Shown one piece after another: positions 8,701-16,096 of a DNA stretch of 64,000 bases (position 1 is its first letter; every line of letters begins with the position of its first letter). This DNA comes from Bacillus salipaludis (GTDB lineage: Bacteria; Bacillota; Bacilli; Bacillales_B; DSM-18226), in contig NZ_SMYO01000002.1 of NCBI RefSeq assembly GCF_004358205.1, forward strand, positions 248,001 through 312,000, given 5' to 3'. Both the position numbers and the translations under genes were made by a program. The notes beneath the pieces are model-generated. The model was given only the letters and a program-made list of their open reading frames with translations, had not been told where the DNA came from and did not search any database.

Positions 8701-10473
8701 TCGACCACGGATAAAGCAGGCCGTGATACGAGCTTTGCGCCAGTTTCATTTATTATTGACCACACGAAGCCAGTGGTAAAAGTAGACGGGGTGGACAATA
8801 ATTCCTATAATCCCAAGAGCCGGAATGTGGAGATTTCGGTGGATGAAGAAAACTATTCTACCAATCAGGTGGAGTTAGCTGTTATGAAAGATGGTCAACC
8901 GTTTGGGATTGGAACAATGCCTATAAAACAGCATTCGAATCTAATCTACAATTTTTCAAAAGATGGTTTGTATTCGATTTTGATTCGTGCGGAGGATAAG
9001 GCAGGCAATGGTCCGGTTGAGGTCAAGCGTACGTTTACGATTGATAAAACGAAACCGGCGATTGAGATTACTGGCGTGGAACAGGGCGCCTATTATAACG
9101 AAGACAAGCTTGTTAAGGCAACAATTCAAGACCGGAACTTTGATATCAATAAAATCATTGTTAAGAGGGATGGACACAATTATCCTGTTGCCGGATTTGT
9201 GGTGAGCGGGGATGTAGCGTCGTTTAGCCATAATTTTAGCAAAGAGGGCGATTATCAGTTGACCGTCGATGCGACGGATAAAGCCGGGAATCATTTTAGC
9301 AAGGAAATGAAATTCACGATTGATAAAACCAAGCCGGTGATTACCCCGAAATTCAGAGGGCAGGACCGTGTGATTAAGAACGGCGCATTTATTAATGAGA
9401 TTTTTACACCAGAATTTGCGCTCGATCGCCCAAGTGATGATTCGATTGTTTCGGTGGTTTTGAACGGTAAAAACATTGGAAAAAGTGCTCTGACCGCATC
9501 GAAGGAAATGGAGTATAAGTACAAGGTTGTTGCGCGGGATAAAGCCGGCAATGAAACGGAGCTGGCGATTCATTTTACCTTAGACACTTCTAAGCCGGAG
9601 CTGTCGATTACAGGTGTTTTGGATGGATTCTTTAAAAAGGACCTCGCACCGGTTGTGACGTATTCAGATGTGCATTTGGATAAGGGCAAAACATCTGTCA
9701 CACTCGATGGCAGACCATATGTCAACGGCACGAAGCTGAATGAGGAGAAGGTTTATGTTCTGAAGGCGCAGGTGACCGATTTAGCGAAAAACGTTAGCTC
9801 GAGAACGATTGTGTTCACGATTGACAAGACGGCCCCGTCCATCAAGTTCAACGAGGCGATTTCCAATCAGTATTTTAAAGAGGACTTAATTCCGAAATTG
9901 CTGATTCAGGACCATAGTGCCTACGATATTATCGCGCAAACCTTGGACGGCGAAGATTATAAGTTAGGCGAGCCGATTACGTCGGAAGGGAAGCATGTTC
10001 TGTTCTTTGAGGTCAAGGATAAGGCTGGTAACATTAGGCAGATGAGTGTCGAGTTTATTCTTGATAAGACGGTGCCAGAGGTCAAATTTGATGGCGTTAA
10101 GAACGGTGAAACCTATTATGATCCGGTGAGTTTAGCGATTCATCTTGATAATCCGAAGGATGAGATAACGAATGTATGGGTGAACGGTAAGCTTTGGGAT
10201 TTTGATCGTACAAAGGATGATAACGGGAACACGGTGTTATCGGATAGATTTAAGGGTATCGGCAAGTATAGGGTGAAGGTTGTTGCGGTCGATGATGCCG
10301 GTAACAAGAAAACCACAGAATTCTCATTTAAGATCGCCAAAAAGGCTGCGATTGTGAAGTTTTATGAGAATAAGCCTTTGTTTTCAGGCAGTATTGTGGG
10401 CGTATTGGCGTTGATTGGTCTGGGGGTTACGGCTGTGCTGAGGAGCCGGAAGGAGGAAGATGTAAGTGAGTAA
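5710..10473 (+). CDS. Giant Ig-like repeat surface protein with C-terminal membrane anchor
   Basis: The start at 5710 (after GAGGGGATAGG) gives 1587 residues beginning with a signal peptide or anchor (KSLIWVLACGLLLLSVLFF). The body is about 14-15 Ig-like units of 90-100 residues, each ending in a D-K-A-G-N motif and a hinge such as TIDKTKPxI. The end is a hydrophobic helix (IVGVLALIGLGVTAVL) followed by RSRKEED, a basic stop-transfer, so the protein is held in the membrane with almost all of it outside. It closes the type VII/kinase operon. It might span the cell wall as a conduit or adhesin, in the position of EsaA/YueB-like proteins; this role is inference. A terminator follows. Confidence 0.88.
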   Translation: MSEIANRKSLIWVLACGLLLLSVLFFSTNAFSLDGAKRLVVFNGDQWDMESDKQPNWYTNGNSVSFQIDLTEDFKNSQPEGAERPFEVSASYPGAAVKPEITEVKDAEKGFQGEYTVTIPLPADSKDGDLDVTVEMVKKNTWKIPEHTSTFTIKRDTTKPVVDVQTEFQDGDFLDGGFTEKPVTMTVKVDDAHFDPSKDTISVVKDDIALSSSPEWKDGQTTLTFDQIGDYEVKVVAADEAGNKSEAKKVTFGIWDKGPRLTIVNSRENGSYNEPVQLKVSDDFKIWDATAVVEKDGETTTKSFDERGKTATLELSEQGVYKVKVTVRDRKNPVGLDLGETTFTIDTTKPELSFTGVEDQGSDKKPRKFGIDVKDPNLDEDSVLLKVTHDSGKDKTFAGKEAYTEHSLTEDGVYSLELSAADKAGNKATKTITFTIDQTAPVLDISDVPGYINGAKEVIFTAQDLTLDVGKINLKVLKDGAAYEEPISFVESGRAAVAKHTFKDEGKYELSLNATDRLGNAASEKTAAFTIDRTAPVVTISTVEDGAKYDKDQNVKISVQDPYLDQYDVAVKKDGKAYAIKPLVLDGDTATTEHQFDEDGVYEITVTSKDKANNEKTVTKMFTIDKNGPTIHFSDNVAPGEHYNTDKTVTVSVDDYTFDPQKTQVKVLKNGEDVTKEIIGDWTLSDQFKWILRGEMELPFTEEGDYDITVTSGDIFGKTSRNQLSFVIDKTAPKIALTGINEGAFVQKGEVTIGVDETHFQTDDVTVTVGDKKLTFKNTGVHSEVKIPFTTDGDYVIKVEAEDKAGNVAEAKTLSFTVDTIAPKISIVNKNSGSAVKNDSYSSKDKEVSVVVEEHNFKNNHVDVNVKENGKNLSIGDWKNSGETSTLDYEFKEDHEYTITVAAADAAGNKGAEKSVTFTIDHINPELEISGIEDGQNYKSKTAAFTVKDTNIDLSQTSLKVSRNGKSYPVGWLELTSKTKGELSYNFKDEGNYVVKLSTTDKAGRDTSFAPVSFIIDHTKPVVKVDGVDNNSYNPKSRNVEISVDEENYSTNQVELAVMKDGQPFGIGTMPIKQHSNLIYNFSKDGLYSILIRAEDKAGNGPVEVKRTFTIDKTKPAIEITGVEQGAYYNEDKLVKATIQDRNFDINKIIVKRDGHNYPVAGFVVSGDVASFSHNFSKEGDYQLTVDATDKAGNHFSKEMKFTIDKTKPVITPKFRGQDRVIKNGAFINEIFTPEFALDRPSDDSIVSVVLNGKNIGKSALTASKEMEYKYKVVARDKAGNETELAIHFTLDTSKPELSITGVLDGFFKKDLAPVVTYSDVHLDKGKTSVTLDGRPYVNGTKLNEEKVYVLKAQVTDLAKNVSSRTIVFTIDKTAPSIKFNEAISNQYFKEDLIPKLLIQDHSAYDIIAQTLDGEDYKLGEPITSEGKHVLFFEVKDKAGNIRQMSVEFILDKTVPEVKFDGVKNGETYYDPVSLAIHLDNPKDEITNVWVNGKLWDFDRTKDDNGNTVLSDRFKGIGKYRVKVVAVDDAGNKKTTEFSFKIAKKAAIVKFYENKPLFSGSIVGVLALIGLGVTAVLRSRKEEDVSE

Positions 10474-10484
10474 GTTTGTTGGAG

Positions 10485-10509
10485 AGCCAGGCGGATGCCT
10501 GGCTTTTTG
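10485..10509 (+). terminator. Rho-independent terminator of the type VII/kinase operon
   Basis: AGCCAGGC (10485-10492), loop GGAT, GCCTGGCT (10497-10504), then TTTTG. It lies 12 bp after the stop of the Ig-like gene. Confidence 0.9.
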
Positions 10510-10567
10510 TGTTGTGATTTTGGAGGATTGAGTTGGTGTTAGCAACATAAAATGGGTCGGTTGGAAT

Positions 10568-11209
10568 ATATATCGATTCATCGATACGGATGGATCGTAT
10601 ATCGATACAGAAGGAATATATAAAGATATAGATGGATCGTATATCGATACAGAAGGAATATATAAAGATATAGATGGATCGTATATCGATACAGAAGGAA
10701 CAGATAAAGTTACGGACGGATCGTATATCGATACAGAAGGAACAGATAAAGTTACGGACGGATCGTATATCGATACAGAAGGAACAGATAAAGATATGGA
10801 TGGATCGTATATCGATACAGAAGGAACAGATAAAGTTACGGACGGATCGTATATCGATACAGAAGGAACAGATAAAGTTACGGACGGATCGTATATCGAT
10901 ACAGAAGGAACAGATAAAGATATGGATGGATCGTATATCGATACAGAAGGAACAGATAAAGATATGGATGGATCGTATATCGATACAGAAGGAACAGATA
11001 AAGATATGGATGGATCGTATATCGATACAGAAGGAACAGATAAAGATATGGATGGATCGTATATCGATACAGAAGGAACAGATAAAGATATGGATGGATC
11101 GTATATCGATACAGAAGGAACAGATAAAGTTACGGACGGATCGTATATCGATACAGAAGGAACAGATAAAGATACGGATGAATCATATATCGATACGAAT
11201 GGAACATAA
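10568..11209. repeat. 42-bp minisatellite, 15 units
   Basis: The core GGATCGTATATCGATACAGA begins at 10592 and recurs every 42 bp through 11138 (14 units), with a degenerate 15th at 11180 and a partial unit before the first. Three variants are interleaved, differing in the second half of the unit (TATATAAAGATATAGAT, CAGATAAAGTTACGGAC, CAGATAAAGATATGGAT). Because 42 is a multiple of three, three frames stay open. The plus frame encodes DGSYIDTEGTDK-x-x, but it has no start codon or ribosome binding site upstream: the frame opens at a TGA at 10529 with no ATG, GTG or TTG before the repeats. I treat it as non-coding. Confidence 0.93.
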
Positions 11210-11246
11210 AATTGAAAAAGCAAGGTCATATCTTTCCTAACTTATT

Positions 11247-11555
11247 TTATTGCGGTTGATACTGATATTTTTCCAAATCAATGCTGCCGTGCAGGCCAAC
11301 TTCAACTCCCTCGCCCTCAAGCGCAAACAGTTGCTCATGATAAGATTCATCGTATCGGAGGGCGATACGGCCTTGGCCATTGATGACGCGGTGCCAGGGA
11401 AGGCTGTGTTTCCGGCTCATCGAATGGAGGATGCGCACAACTTGACGGGCTGCGCGTGGACTGCCGGCGAGCCCCGCAATCTGCCCGTAAGTCATTACTT
11501 TCCCTGCAGGAATATTTTTAATGATGCTAATCACATTTTCGGTAAATGGAGTCAT
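11247..11555 (-). CDS. Alkyltransferase-like protein (ATL), MGMT family
   Basis: A 102-residue protein matching the DNA-binding C-terminal domain of O6-alkylguanine-DNA methyltransferases: VMTYGQIAGLAG, RAARQV with the Arg finger, and LPWHRVI. In true transferases the motif is PCHR; here Trp54 replaces the acceptor Cys. That is the signature of ATL proteins, which bind alkylated guanine and hand it to nucleotide excision repair rather than repairing it themselves. Length fits ATL proteins (about 100-110 residues). The gene is monocistronic, pointing toward the minisatellite; AGGAAAGGA precedes the ATG. Confidence 0.92.
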   Translation of the reverse strand: MTPFTENVISIIKNIPAGKVMTYGQIAGLAGSPRAARQVVRILHSMSRKHSLPWHRVINGQGRIALRYDESYHEQLFALEGEGVEVGLHGSIDLEKYQYQPQ

Positions 11556-12093
11556 GTTGATGTCCTTTCCTAATCAATTATTTTAATTTTATTTGAAATC
11601 GGAGAAATCGACAAATTTCTTGGGAAATAGCATTACGGGAGAGTCATTTCCCGGAAAATAATAGGGATATGGCGGATTTCAGCATTTTCGAAGTGTTGTC
11701 GAATGGTGGAATGCAAAAGAATACTGATTTAATCGGTGTCCGATTTTTCAAAAAATTTCCGAAACACCTTGTCCTGATTGTGTTTTTTGTGCATAAACCC
11801 GTATCCAAGCTAATAAACTGTTACAAACCTTTACAAAGAGAGTGTTTGAGGTGAGGAATCGTTTGTGGAGGGCGTGGATTTAGTCGGGGACATGATTATT
11901 CCTAGTATGATCAGAAGGTAGATTACTTTCTGTCGCATGGTGACCCATCATAAGTAATGTCCATCCCAGATGGACAAAGTGGTGAAAATGTCCTTTTGTG
12001 GTGCCTGTCACCCATGCGGAAAGCAGAATTCGTCATTGTGATAAGCGAGTCTCATTTCACACTACTCACATCCAATTTAGGGAGGGCGAGAGT
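11556..12093. other. Intergenic region between the ATL gene and spoIIID
   Basis: It holds the leader of the ATL gene on the minus strand and the upstream region of spoIIID on the plus strand. A GGTGCCTGTCACCC copy of the dispersed repeat lies at 12001-12014. Short reading frames here lack ribosome binding sites and family likeness. A sigma-E promoter for spoIIID is expected from biology, but I could not place one with confidence. Confidence 0.5.
12001..12014. repeat. Dispersed repeat core GGTGCCTGTCACCC
   Basis: A short copy of the GGTGCCTGTCACC family seen at eight other intergenic sites, here 80 bp upstream of the spoIIID start. Confidence 0.7.
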
Positions 12094-12366
12094 GTGCACG
12101 ATTACATCAAAGAGAGAACTATCAAGATTGGAAAGTATATCGTGGAGACGAGGAAAACGGTTCGCGTTATCGCGAAAGAGTTTGGCGTATCCAAAAGTAC
12201 AGTCCATAAAGATTTAACAGAGAGGCTTCCTGAAATTAATCCAGAACTTGCGAATGAAGTAAAAGAGATTTTAGATTATCATAAATCGATCCGGCACCTA
12301 AGGGGCGGGGAAGCAACGAAAATGAAGTACCAGAAAGAAGAAAGAGAAGGAGAAGCGGTGAAATAA
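12094..12366 (+). CDS. spoIIID: Sporulation transcriptional regulator SpoIIID
   Basis: A 90-residue protein beginning VHDYIKERTIKIGKYIVET, nearly identical to B. subtilis SpoIIID through the helix-turn-helix RVIAKEFGVSKSTVHKDL and the ERLPEINP and RHLRGGEATK segments. The GTG at 12094 is chosen because GGAGGG sits 7 bases upstream and the family starts with HDYI. SpoIIID is the mother-cell DNA-binding protein that tunes the sigma-E and sigma-K regulons. The next gene is mbl, as in B. subtilis. Only the extreme C-terminal residues (EEREGEAVK) differ clearly. Confidence 0.98.
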   Translation: MHDYIKERTIKIGKYIVETRKTVRVIAKEFGVSKSTVHKDLTERLPEINPELANEVKEILDYHKSIRHLRGGEATKMKYQKEEREGEAVK

Positions 12367-12568
12367 TTTTAGAGATATGCAGGACTTTTGGCGGAAGGGG
12401 GATTTGTGGCTATAGGAGTGTGCCTATATGTAAGCGCTATATTTGGAAGGAAGCTTAACGGGTTCCTTTTTCAAAAAATTCGAGGACAATTACTGTTTTC
12501 GGATTTTTTTGATTACCGACAAATAATTACATATTTTTGAGTTAAAAGTATGGAATTTTCTTTGGTTG

Positions 12569-12577
12569 TGATACAAT
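12569..12577 (+). promoter_or_regulatory. Candidate extended -10 promoter of mbl
   Basis: TGATACAAT matches an extended -10 element (TG-n-TACAAT) and lies 46 bases before the mbl start. The -35 position (12549-12554) is poor, as is common with extended -10 promoters. The 256-bp gap from spoIIID suits a separate vegetative promoter for mbl. Confidence 0.55.
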
Positions 12578-12622
12578 AAACAATTAGAGTAGTAGGATCC
12601 GTTAAGGAGGAAAGACAAGAGA

Positions 12623-13624
12623 ATGTTTGCTAGGGATATTGGTATTGATTTGGGTACTGCGAACGTGTTGATTCACGTGAAGGGCCGTGGAATTGTGTTG
12701 AATGAGCCTTCTGTGGTGGCGATTGACCGAAATACGAATCGCGTTTTGGCGGTTGGTGAAGAGGCGCGCCGCATGGTGGGACGTACACCTGGGAACATTG
12801 TCGCGATTCGTCCGCTAAAGGATGGCGTAATCGCTGACTTTGATGTAACTGAAGCAATGTTAAAACATTTTATTAATAAGTTGAATGTAAAAGGTTTTCT
12901 TTCGAAGCCGCGTATTTTGATTTGCTGCCCGACGAATATTACGAGCGTTGAGCAGAAGGCGATCAAGGAGGCGGCTGAAAAGAGCGGCGGCAAGAAGATT
13001 TATCTTGAAGAGGAGCCGAAGGTGGCGGCGATTGGCGCAGGGATGGATATTTTCCAGCCAAGCGGGAATATGGTCGTGGACATCGGTGGCGGTACGACGG
13101 ATGTTGCCGTGCTTTCGATGGGCGATATCGTGACGTCTTCTTCGATTAAGATGGCGGGCGATAAGTTCGACATGGAGATTCTCAACCACATCAAGCGTGA
13201 GTACAAGCTGTTGATTGGGGAGCGTACGGCTGAAAATATTAAAATTAATATTGGGACGGTATTTCCTGGATCTCGTTCGGAGGAAATGGAGATTCGCGGC
13301 CGTGATATGGTCAGCGGTTTGCCACGCACGATTTCAGTTCGTTCGGAAGAGATTGAGGGGGCGCTTCGTGAGTCGGTTGCCGTGATTGTTCAGGCGGCGA
13401 AGAGTGTGCTTGAGCGGACTCCGCCAGAGTTGTCTGCGGATATTATTGACCGCGGCGTGATTTTGACGGGCGGCGGTGCATTGCTGCACGGGATTGATAT
13501 GCTGCTTGCGGATGAGTTGAAGGTACCGGTATTGGTTGCGGAGAATCCAATGGACTGCGTGGCGATTGGTACGGGAATTATGTTGGATAATATTGACCGG
13601 ATTCCTGGTAGGAAGCTGGGATAA
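12623..13624 (+). CDS. mbl: MreB-like rod-shape protein Mbl
   Basis: A 333-residue bacterial actin. N-terminal ATP-binding motif DIGIDLGTANVL, phosphate-2 motif VVDIGGGTTDVAVLS and adenosine motif GVILTGGGALLHGI are all intact. MFARDIGIDLGTAN and the short tail after RIPGRKLG match Mbl rather than MreB or MreBH. Mbl forms membrane-bound filaments that guide lateral cell-wall synthesis. It follows spoIIID as in B. subtilis, but flhO and flhP, which come next there, are absent here. The ribosome binding site is AAGGAGGAAAG, and a terminator follows the stop codon. Confidence 0.97.
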   Translation: MFARDIGIDLGTANVLIHVKGRGIVLNEPSVVAIDRNTNRVLAVGEEARRMVGRTPGNIVAIRPLKDGVIADFDVTEAMLKHFINKLNVKGFLSKPRILICCPTNITSVEQKAIKEAAEKSGGKKIYLEEEPKVAAIGAGMDIFQPSGNMVVDIGGGTTDVAVLSMGDIVTSSSIKMAGDKFDMEILNHIKREYKLLIGERTAENIKINIGTVFPGSRSEEMEIRGRDMVSGLPRTISVRSEEIEGALRESVAVIVQAAKSVLERTPPELSADIIDRGVILTGGGALLHGIDMLLADELKVPVLVAENPMDCVAIGTGIMLDNIDRIPGRKLG

Positions 13625-13636
13625 GATTTTTGGTTA

Positions 13637-13675
13637 GAGCCTGATGACGCGTGGGTGCGTTGTTGGGCTTTTTTG
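13637..13675 (+). terminator. Terminator after mbl
   Basis: An imperfect stem, AGCCTGATGACGC with GCGTTGTTGGGCT, is followed by TTTTTTG, 14 bp after the mbl stop. Confidence 0.8.
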
Positions 13676-14023
13676 TTGTGGTTTGGGGTGGTTGGAGTTT
13701 TGGTGGTAGTGGTCGGTATTTTGGGGAAAGCGGAGGGTAAATAGGTAACAGTGGTGGGTAAAGTAGAAATTCAACTGGTGCGAATCTAAAATGAGTGAAC
13801 GATTTTACTGAATAGGGTCACTTCCCCTTCAAGATACACAATTCGCGTTTTTTTTACAAAAGGCGACCTTTTCCACAAAAAGTTAATGAGTATTTTTAAA
13901 ATATTTTTTATAATAGAGATAAGACTAGTTGAATAATTTTATAAAAACAATATTATCTGCATAATTTAGGTAATAATATGTTTTAACTCGCTAGTTTTGG
14001 GAGAAACACAAAGGGGAATTCCG
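13676..14023. other. Intergenic region before the EpuA-type gene
   Basis: About 350 bp: G-rich at first, then AT-rich. A TATAAT box at 13909-13914 is a plausible -10 for the downstream gene, but no good -35 accompanies it. B. subtilis carries flhO and flhP at this place; no trace of them is visible. Confidence 0.5.
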
Positions 14024-14293
14024 ATGTCCGAACAAGTGAAAACGAGGGAAGAATTTAAAAAGGAAAAAGTTGATTCGCAAAACGCGGCGGAGGAAGTACG
14101 CCCGGTGACAAAACGGGTGAGAGTGCGCCTGATTCCGATTTGGCTGCGGCTTATCCTTTTGGTGATGAGTATATTTATTTGCGTCATGGCGGGATCAGCG
14201 GTAGGCTATGGTATGCTTGGCGGCGGAAAAATTGCAGATGTTTTTAAGGAATCAACGTGGACGCATATCATCGACTTGGTTGATAAAAAATAA
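14024..14293 (+). CDS. EpuA-type small membrane protein (annotated in relatives as RNA polymerase subunit beta)
   Basis: An 89-residue protein: a charged, disordered N-terminus (about 1-40), a basic patch TKRVRVRLIPIW, one membrane helix (LRLILLVMSIFICVMAGSAVGYGML) and a short outer tail ending HIIDLVDKK. This matches the EpuA family (PF11772), often labelled 'DNA-directed RNA polymerase subunit beta' through a misleading transfer of names; nothing in it resembles RpoB. The ATG at 14024 follows AAAGGGGAA. It lies between mbl and fabZ, its usual place in many Bacillaceae. Function is unknown. Confidence 0.82.
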   Translation: MSEQVKTREEFKKEKVDSQNAAEEVRPVTKRVRVRLIPIWLRLILLVMSIFICVMAGSAVGYGMLGGGKIADVFKESTWTHIIDLVDKK

Positions 14294-14387
14294 ATCGATT
14301 GGAGGGAAGGGAGCAATCTCTTCCCTTTGTTTGTGTTTAATAGTAAAATGGATTTTAAGTAGCTAATCTTAGTAGGAGGTACTAAAA

Positions 14388-14822
14388 ATGCTTGATATCG
14401 AACAAATTAAAGAAATTATTCCTCATCGTTATCCATTTTTGCTGGTAGACCGAATTTTGGAGGTTGAGGAAGGGAAACGGGCGATTGGGATTAAAAATGT
14501 TTCAGCGAACGAGGAGTTTTTCAACGGACATTTTCCCGATTATCCGGTCATGCCGGGTGTATTAATCGTGGAGGCACTGGCTCAGGTTGGTGCTGTTGCA
14601 ATGTTGAAAAAAGAGGAAAACCGCGGCCGATTAGCATTCTTTGCGGGGATTGACGGCTGCCGTTTCAAAAAACAGGTCAAGCCTGGGGACCAGCTGCGTC
14701 TTGAGGTCGAAATCATTCGTTTACGCGGTCCAGTTGGAAAAGGAAAAGCTGTTGCGACGGTTGACGGTGAGATTGCCTGCGAAGCGGAAATTACATTTGC
14801 GCTAGGCGAGAAAAAAGAATAG
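14388..14822 (+). CDS. fabZ: 3-hydroxyacyl-[ACP] dehydratase FabZ
   Basis: A 144-residue hotdog-fold enzyme of type II fatty acid synthesis. It dehydrates 3-hydroxyacyl-ACP to trans-2-enoyl-ACP in the cytosol. Family motifs: [13 protein letters not shown] near the N-terminus, the catalytic His48 in FFNGHFP, and Glu62 in [11 protein letters not shown]. Length is normal. AGGAGGT lies 8 bases before the ATG. As in B. subtilis (ywpB/fabZ) it sits between mbl and ywpF, here followed by a terminator. Confidence 0.97.
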   Translation: MLDIEQIKEIIPHRYPFLLVDRILEVEEGKRAIGIKNVSANEEFFNGHFPDYPVMPGVLIVEALAQVGAVAMLKKEENRGRLAFFAGIDGCRFKKQVKPGDQLRLEVEIIRLRGPVGKGKAVATVDGEIACEAEITFALGEKKE

Positions 14823-14833
14823 TGTTTGGAGAA

Positions 14834-14858
14834 ATGGCCGGGGGACTGGTCATTTTTT
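14834..14858 (+). terminator. Terminator of fabZ
   Basis: ATGGCCGG pairs with CTGGTCAT (allowing G-T pairs) around a GGGGA loop and is followed by TTTTTTTT, 12 bp after the fabZ stop. Confidence 0.85.
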
Positions 14859-14905
14859 TTGTGGGTGAGTTTTGGCAGTTTCAAGTTCTAAACCACCAAA
14901 CCAAA

Positions 14906-14928
14906 AAGCCAGGCACCAGGCCTGGCTT
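14906..14928 (-). terminator. Terminator of ywpF
   Basis: Perfect inverted repeat AAGCCAGGC / GCCTGGCTT. On the minus strand it is followed by TTTGG and T-rich sequence just after the ywpF stop. Confidence 0.8.
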
Positions 14929-14932
14929 ACAC

Positions 14933-15367
14933 TCACTGCGGAGTCTTCATCTTAATCTTTGGTTTACTTTTCATCTTTTCCTTAAACTCAGTCAGGAGGG
15001 CTTGGCCACTCAAGCCTTTTTGAATCAAACTATCGAGCAGCAGCTCAGAATAATCGCGGCGCAGACGGCGCAGACGGCCTTCCAGCAGCACACTCATATG
15101 ATTTTCAAACTTATTCAACGTACCAATCTTCGTTTGGAAAAATGCCGGTTCATTTTCAAGCTTTGTAATCACCGCTTCAACAATAATTTCGCGGCCTTCA
15201 TCCTGAATCTTTTTAAAATAATCATAAAGAGACAGATCCGTATAAGCTTCCAGCAGCCAGGTCAGCTGCTCATCTTCTTTATTAATGATTAAACCATCAT
15301 GTAACGGGATTTCCACCGAATTGTCATTCTCAACCACTTCCAATGACACCAACTTGAACGATTTCAT
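14933..15367 (-). CDS. ywpF: YwpF-family protein
   Basis: A 144-residue cytoplasmic protein matching YwpF in start (MKSFKLVSLEV), length and position beside fabZ and ssbB. The sequence is acidic in the middle and ends with a Lys-rich tail (MKSKPKIKMKTPQ). No catalytic motif is visible and the function of the family is unknown. It is transcribed on its own from the minus strand, with AAGGAGGTTTTACC before the ATG and a terminator after the stop. Confidence 0.85.
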   Translation of the reverse strand: MKSFKLVSLEVVENDNSVEIPLHDGLIINKEDEQLTWLLEAYTDLSLYDYFKKIQDEGREIIVEAVITKLENEPAFFQTKIGTLNKFENHMSVLLEGRLRRLRRDYSELLLDSLIQKGLSGQALLTEFKEKMKSKPKIKMKTPQ

Positions 15368-15551
15368 TAGGTAAAACCTCCTTATAGCAGTTTGCCGCGG
15401 ACTTATTCCCCAAAATCAACGTGACGAATTACTTTTCCTAAATTATAACATATGCAGAATGAAAGCAAATGTCGAAAAATATATGTCGAATCTTGCAAAA
15501 ATATCTTTTCACGCCCAATACCCATCAAAAAGCCCAATTTCTCCCTAGAGA

Positions 15552-15631
15552 AAAACCCTTTTTTCAACCGTAGATATTCTCGAAAATGCCTTTTTCGTCA
15601 TTTTACAGGGGGAGGCGGAGAGGAATATGAT
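15552..15631 (+). promoter_or_regulatory. ComK box (two AT-boxes, 18-bp spacing) and sigma-A promoter of ssbB
   Basis: Two perfect AAAA-N5-TTTT boxes, at 15552-15564 and 15583-15595, are separated by exactly 18 bp, one of the three spacings (8, 18, 31) known for ComK K-boxes. Seven bases downstream starts TTTACA (15602-15607), then an 18-bp spacer and TATGAT (15626-15631), a sigma-A promoter with the ComK site just upstream of -35. A further single AT-box is at 15497-15509. B. subtilis ssbB (ywpH) is ComK-activated, so the arrangement fits known regulation. Confidence 0.85.
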
Positions 15632-15661
15632 AAAGCCATGAAACAGAGAGGAGATGAACAA

Positions 15662-16096
15662 ATGATCAATCAAGTCACACTTGTCGGAAGACTGACGAAG
15701 GATCCAGAGCTGAAAACAACGTCCGATGGAACCCCCGTCACACAGGTGACGCTCGCTGTAAGCCGAAATTTTCGCAACCAGAATGGAGAGATCGAAGCAG
15801 ACTTTGTTTTGTGTACGCTGTGGCGGAAAGCAGCCGAAAACACCGCACAATACTGCCGGAAGGGGTCCGTCGTCGGGGTGACAGGGCGGCTGCATACCCG
15901 GAATTACGAAAAAGAAGGAAAGAGGGTGTATATAACCGAGGTGATCGGGGAGCAAATCCGCTTTCTAGGCGCCAAACCGCATGTGGATAATTCAAGCCCG
16001 AGTCCGTCTCCAACTCCAGCTCCAGCACCAAGCCAGACCCAGAGCCCGAATTCTGAACCGAGGGAAAAAAAGGAGGAAGTGCCAGTTGGAAGCTAA
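15662..16096 (+). CDS. ssbB: Single-stranded DNA-binding protein SsbB (competence type)
   Basis: A 144-residue protein with a full OB fold: MINQVTLVGRLTKDPEL, LAVSRNF, FVLCTLWRKAAE and GVTGRLHTRNYE. The tail after residue 105 is Ser/Pro-rich and ends PVGS, with no DDDLPF acidic tip, so it should not recruit SSB-binding partners the way SsbA does. B. subtilis SsbB also lacks the tip and serves transformation. The ComK boxes upstream and the neighbouring ywpF support SsbB over SsbA. The ATG at 15662 (after AGAGAGGAGATG) is preferred to a longer frame without homology. The next small gene overlaps its end. Confidence 0.93.
   Translation: MINQVTLVGRLTKDPELKTTSDGTPVTQVTLAVSRNFRNQNGEIEADFVLCTLWRKAAENTAQYCRKGSVVGVTGRLHTRNYEKEGKRVYITEVIGEQIRFLGAKPHVDNSSPSPSPTPAPAPSQTQSPNSEPREKKEEVPVGS

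Noticed and set aside
10568..11209. CRISPR array in the 42-bp repeats
   Set aside because: The whole 42-bp unit repeats with no unique spacers and no cas genes nearby; it is a minisatellite.
10796..11209. A plus-strand repeat protein starting at 10796
   Set aside because: No ribosome binding site and the ATG is an internal repeat position; the frame upstream has no start before a TGA at 10529.
10384..11229. A 281-residue protein on the minus strand across the minisatellite
   Set aside because: The frame is open only because the unit is a multiple of three; it overlaps the end of the Ig-like gene and its repeat phase is arbitrary.
14024..14293. An RNA polymerase beta subunit
   Set aside because: The name is common in databases for this EpuA-type membrane protein, but 89 residues with one membrane helix have nothing in common with RpoB.
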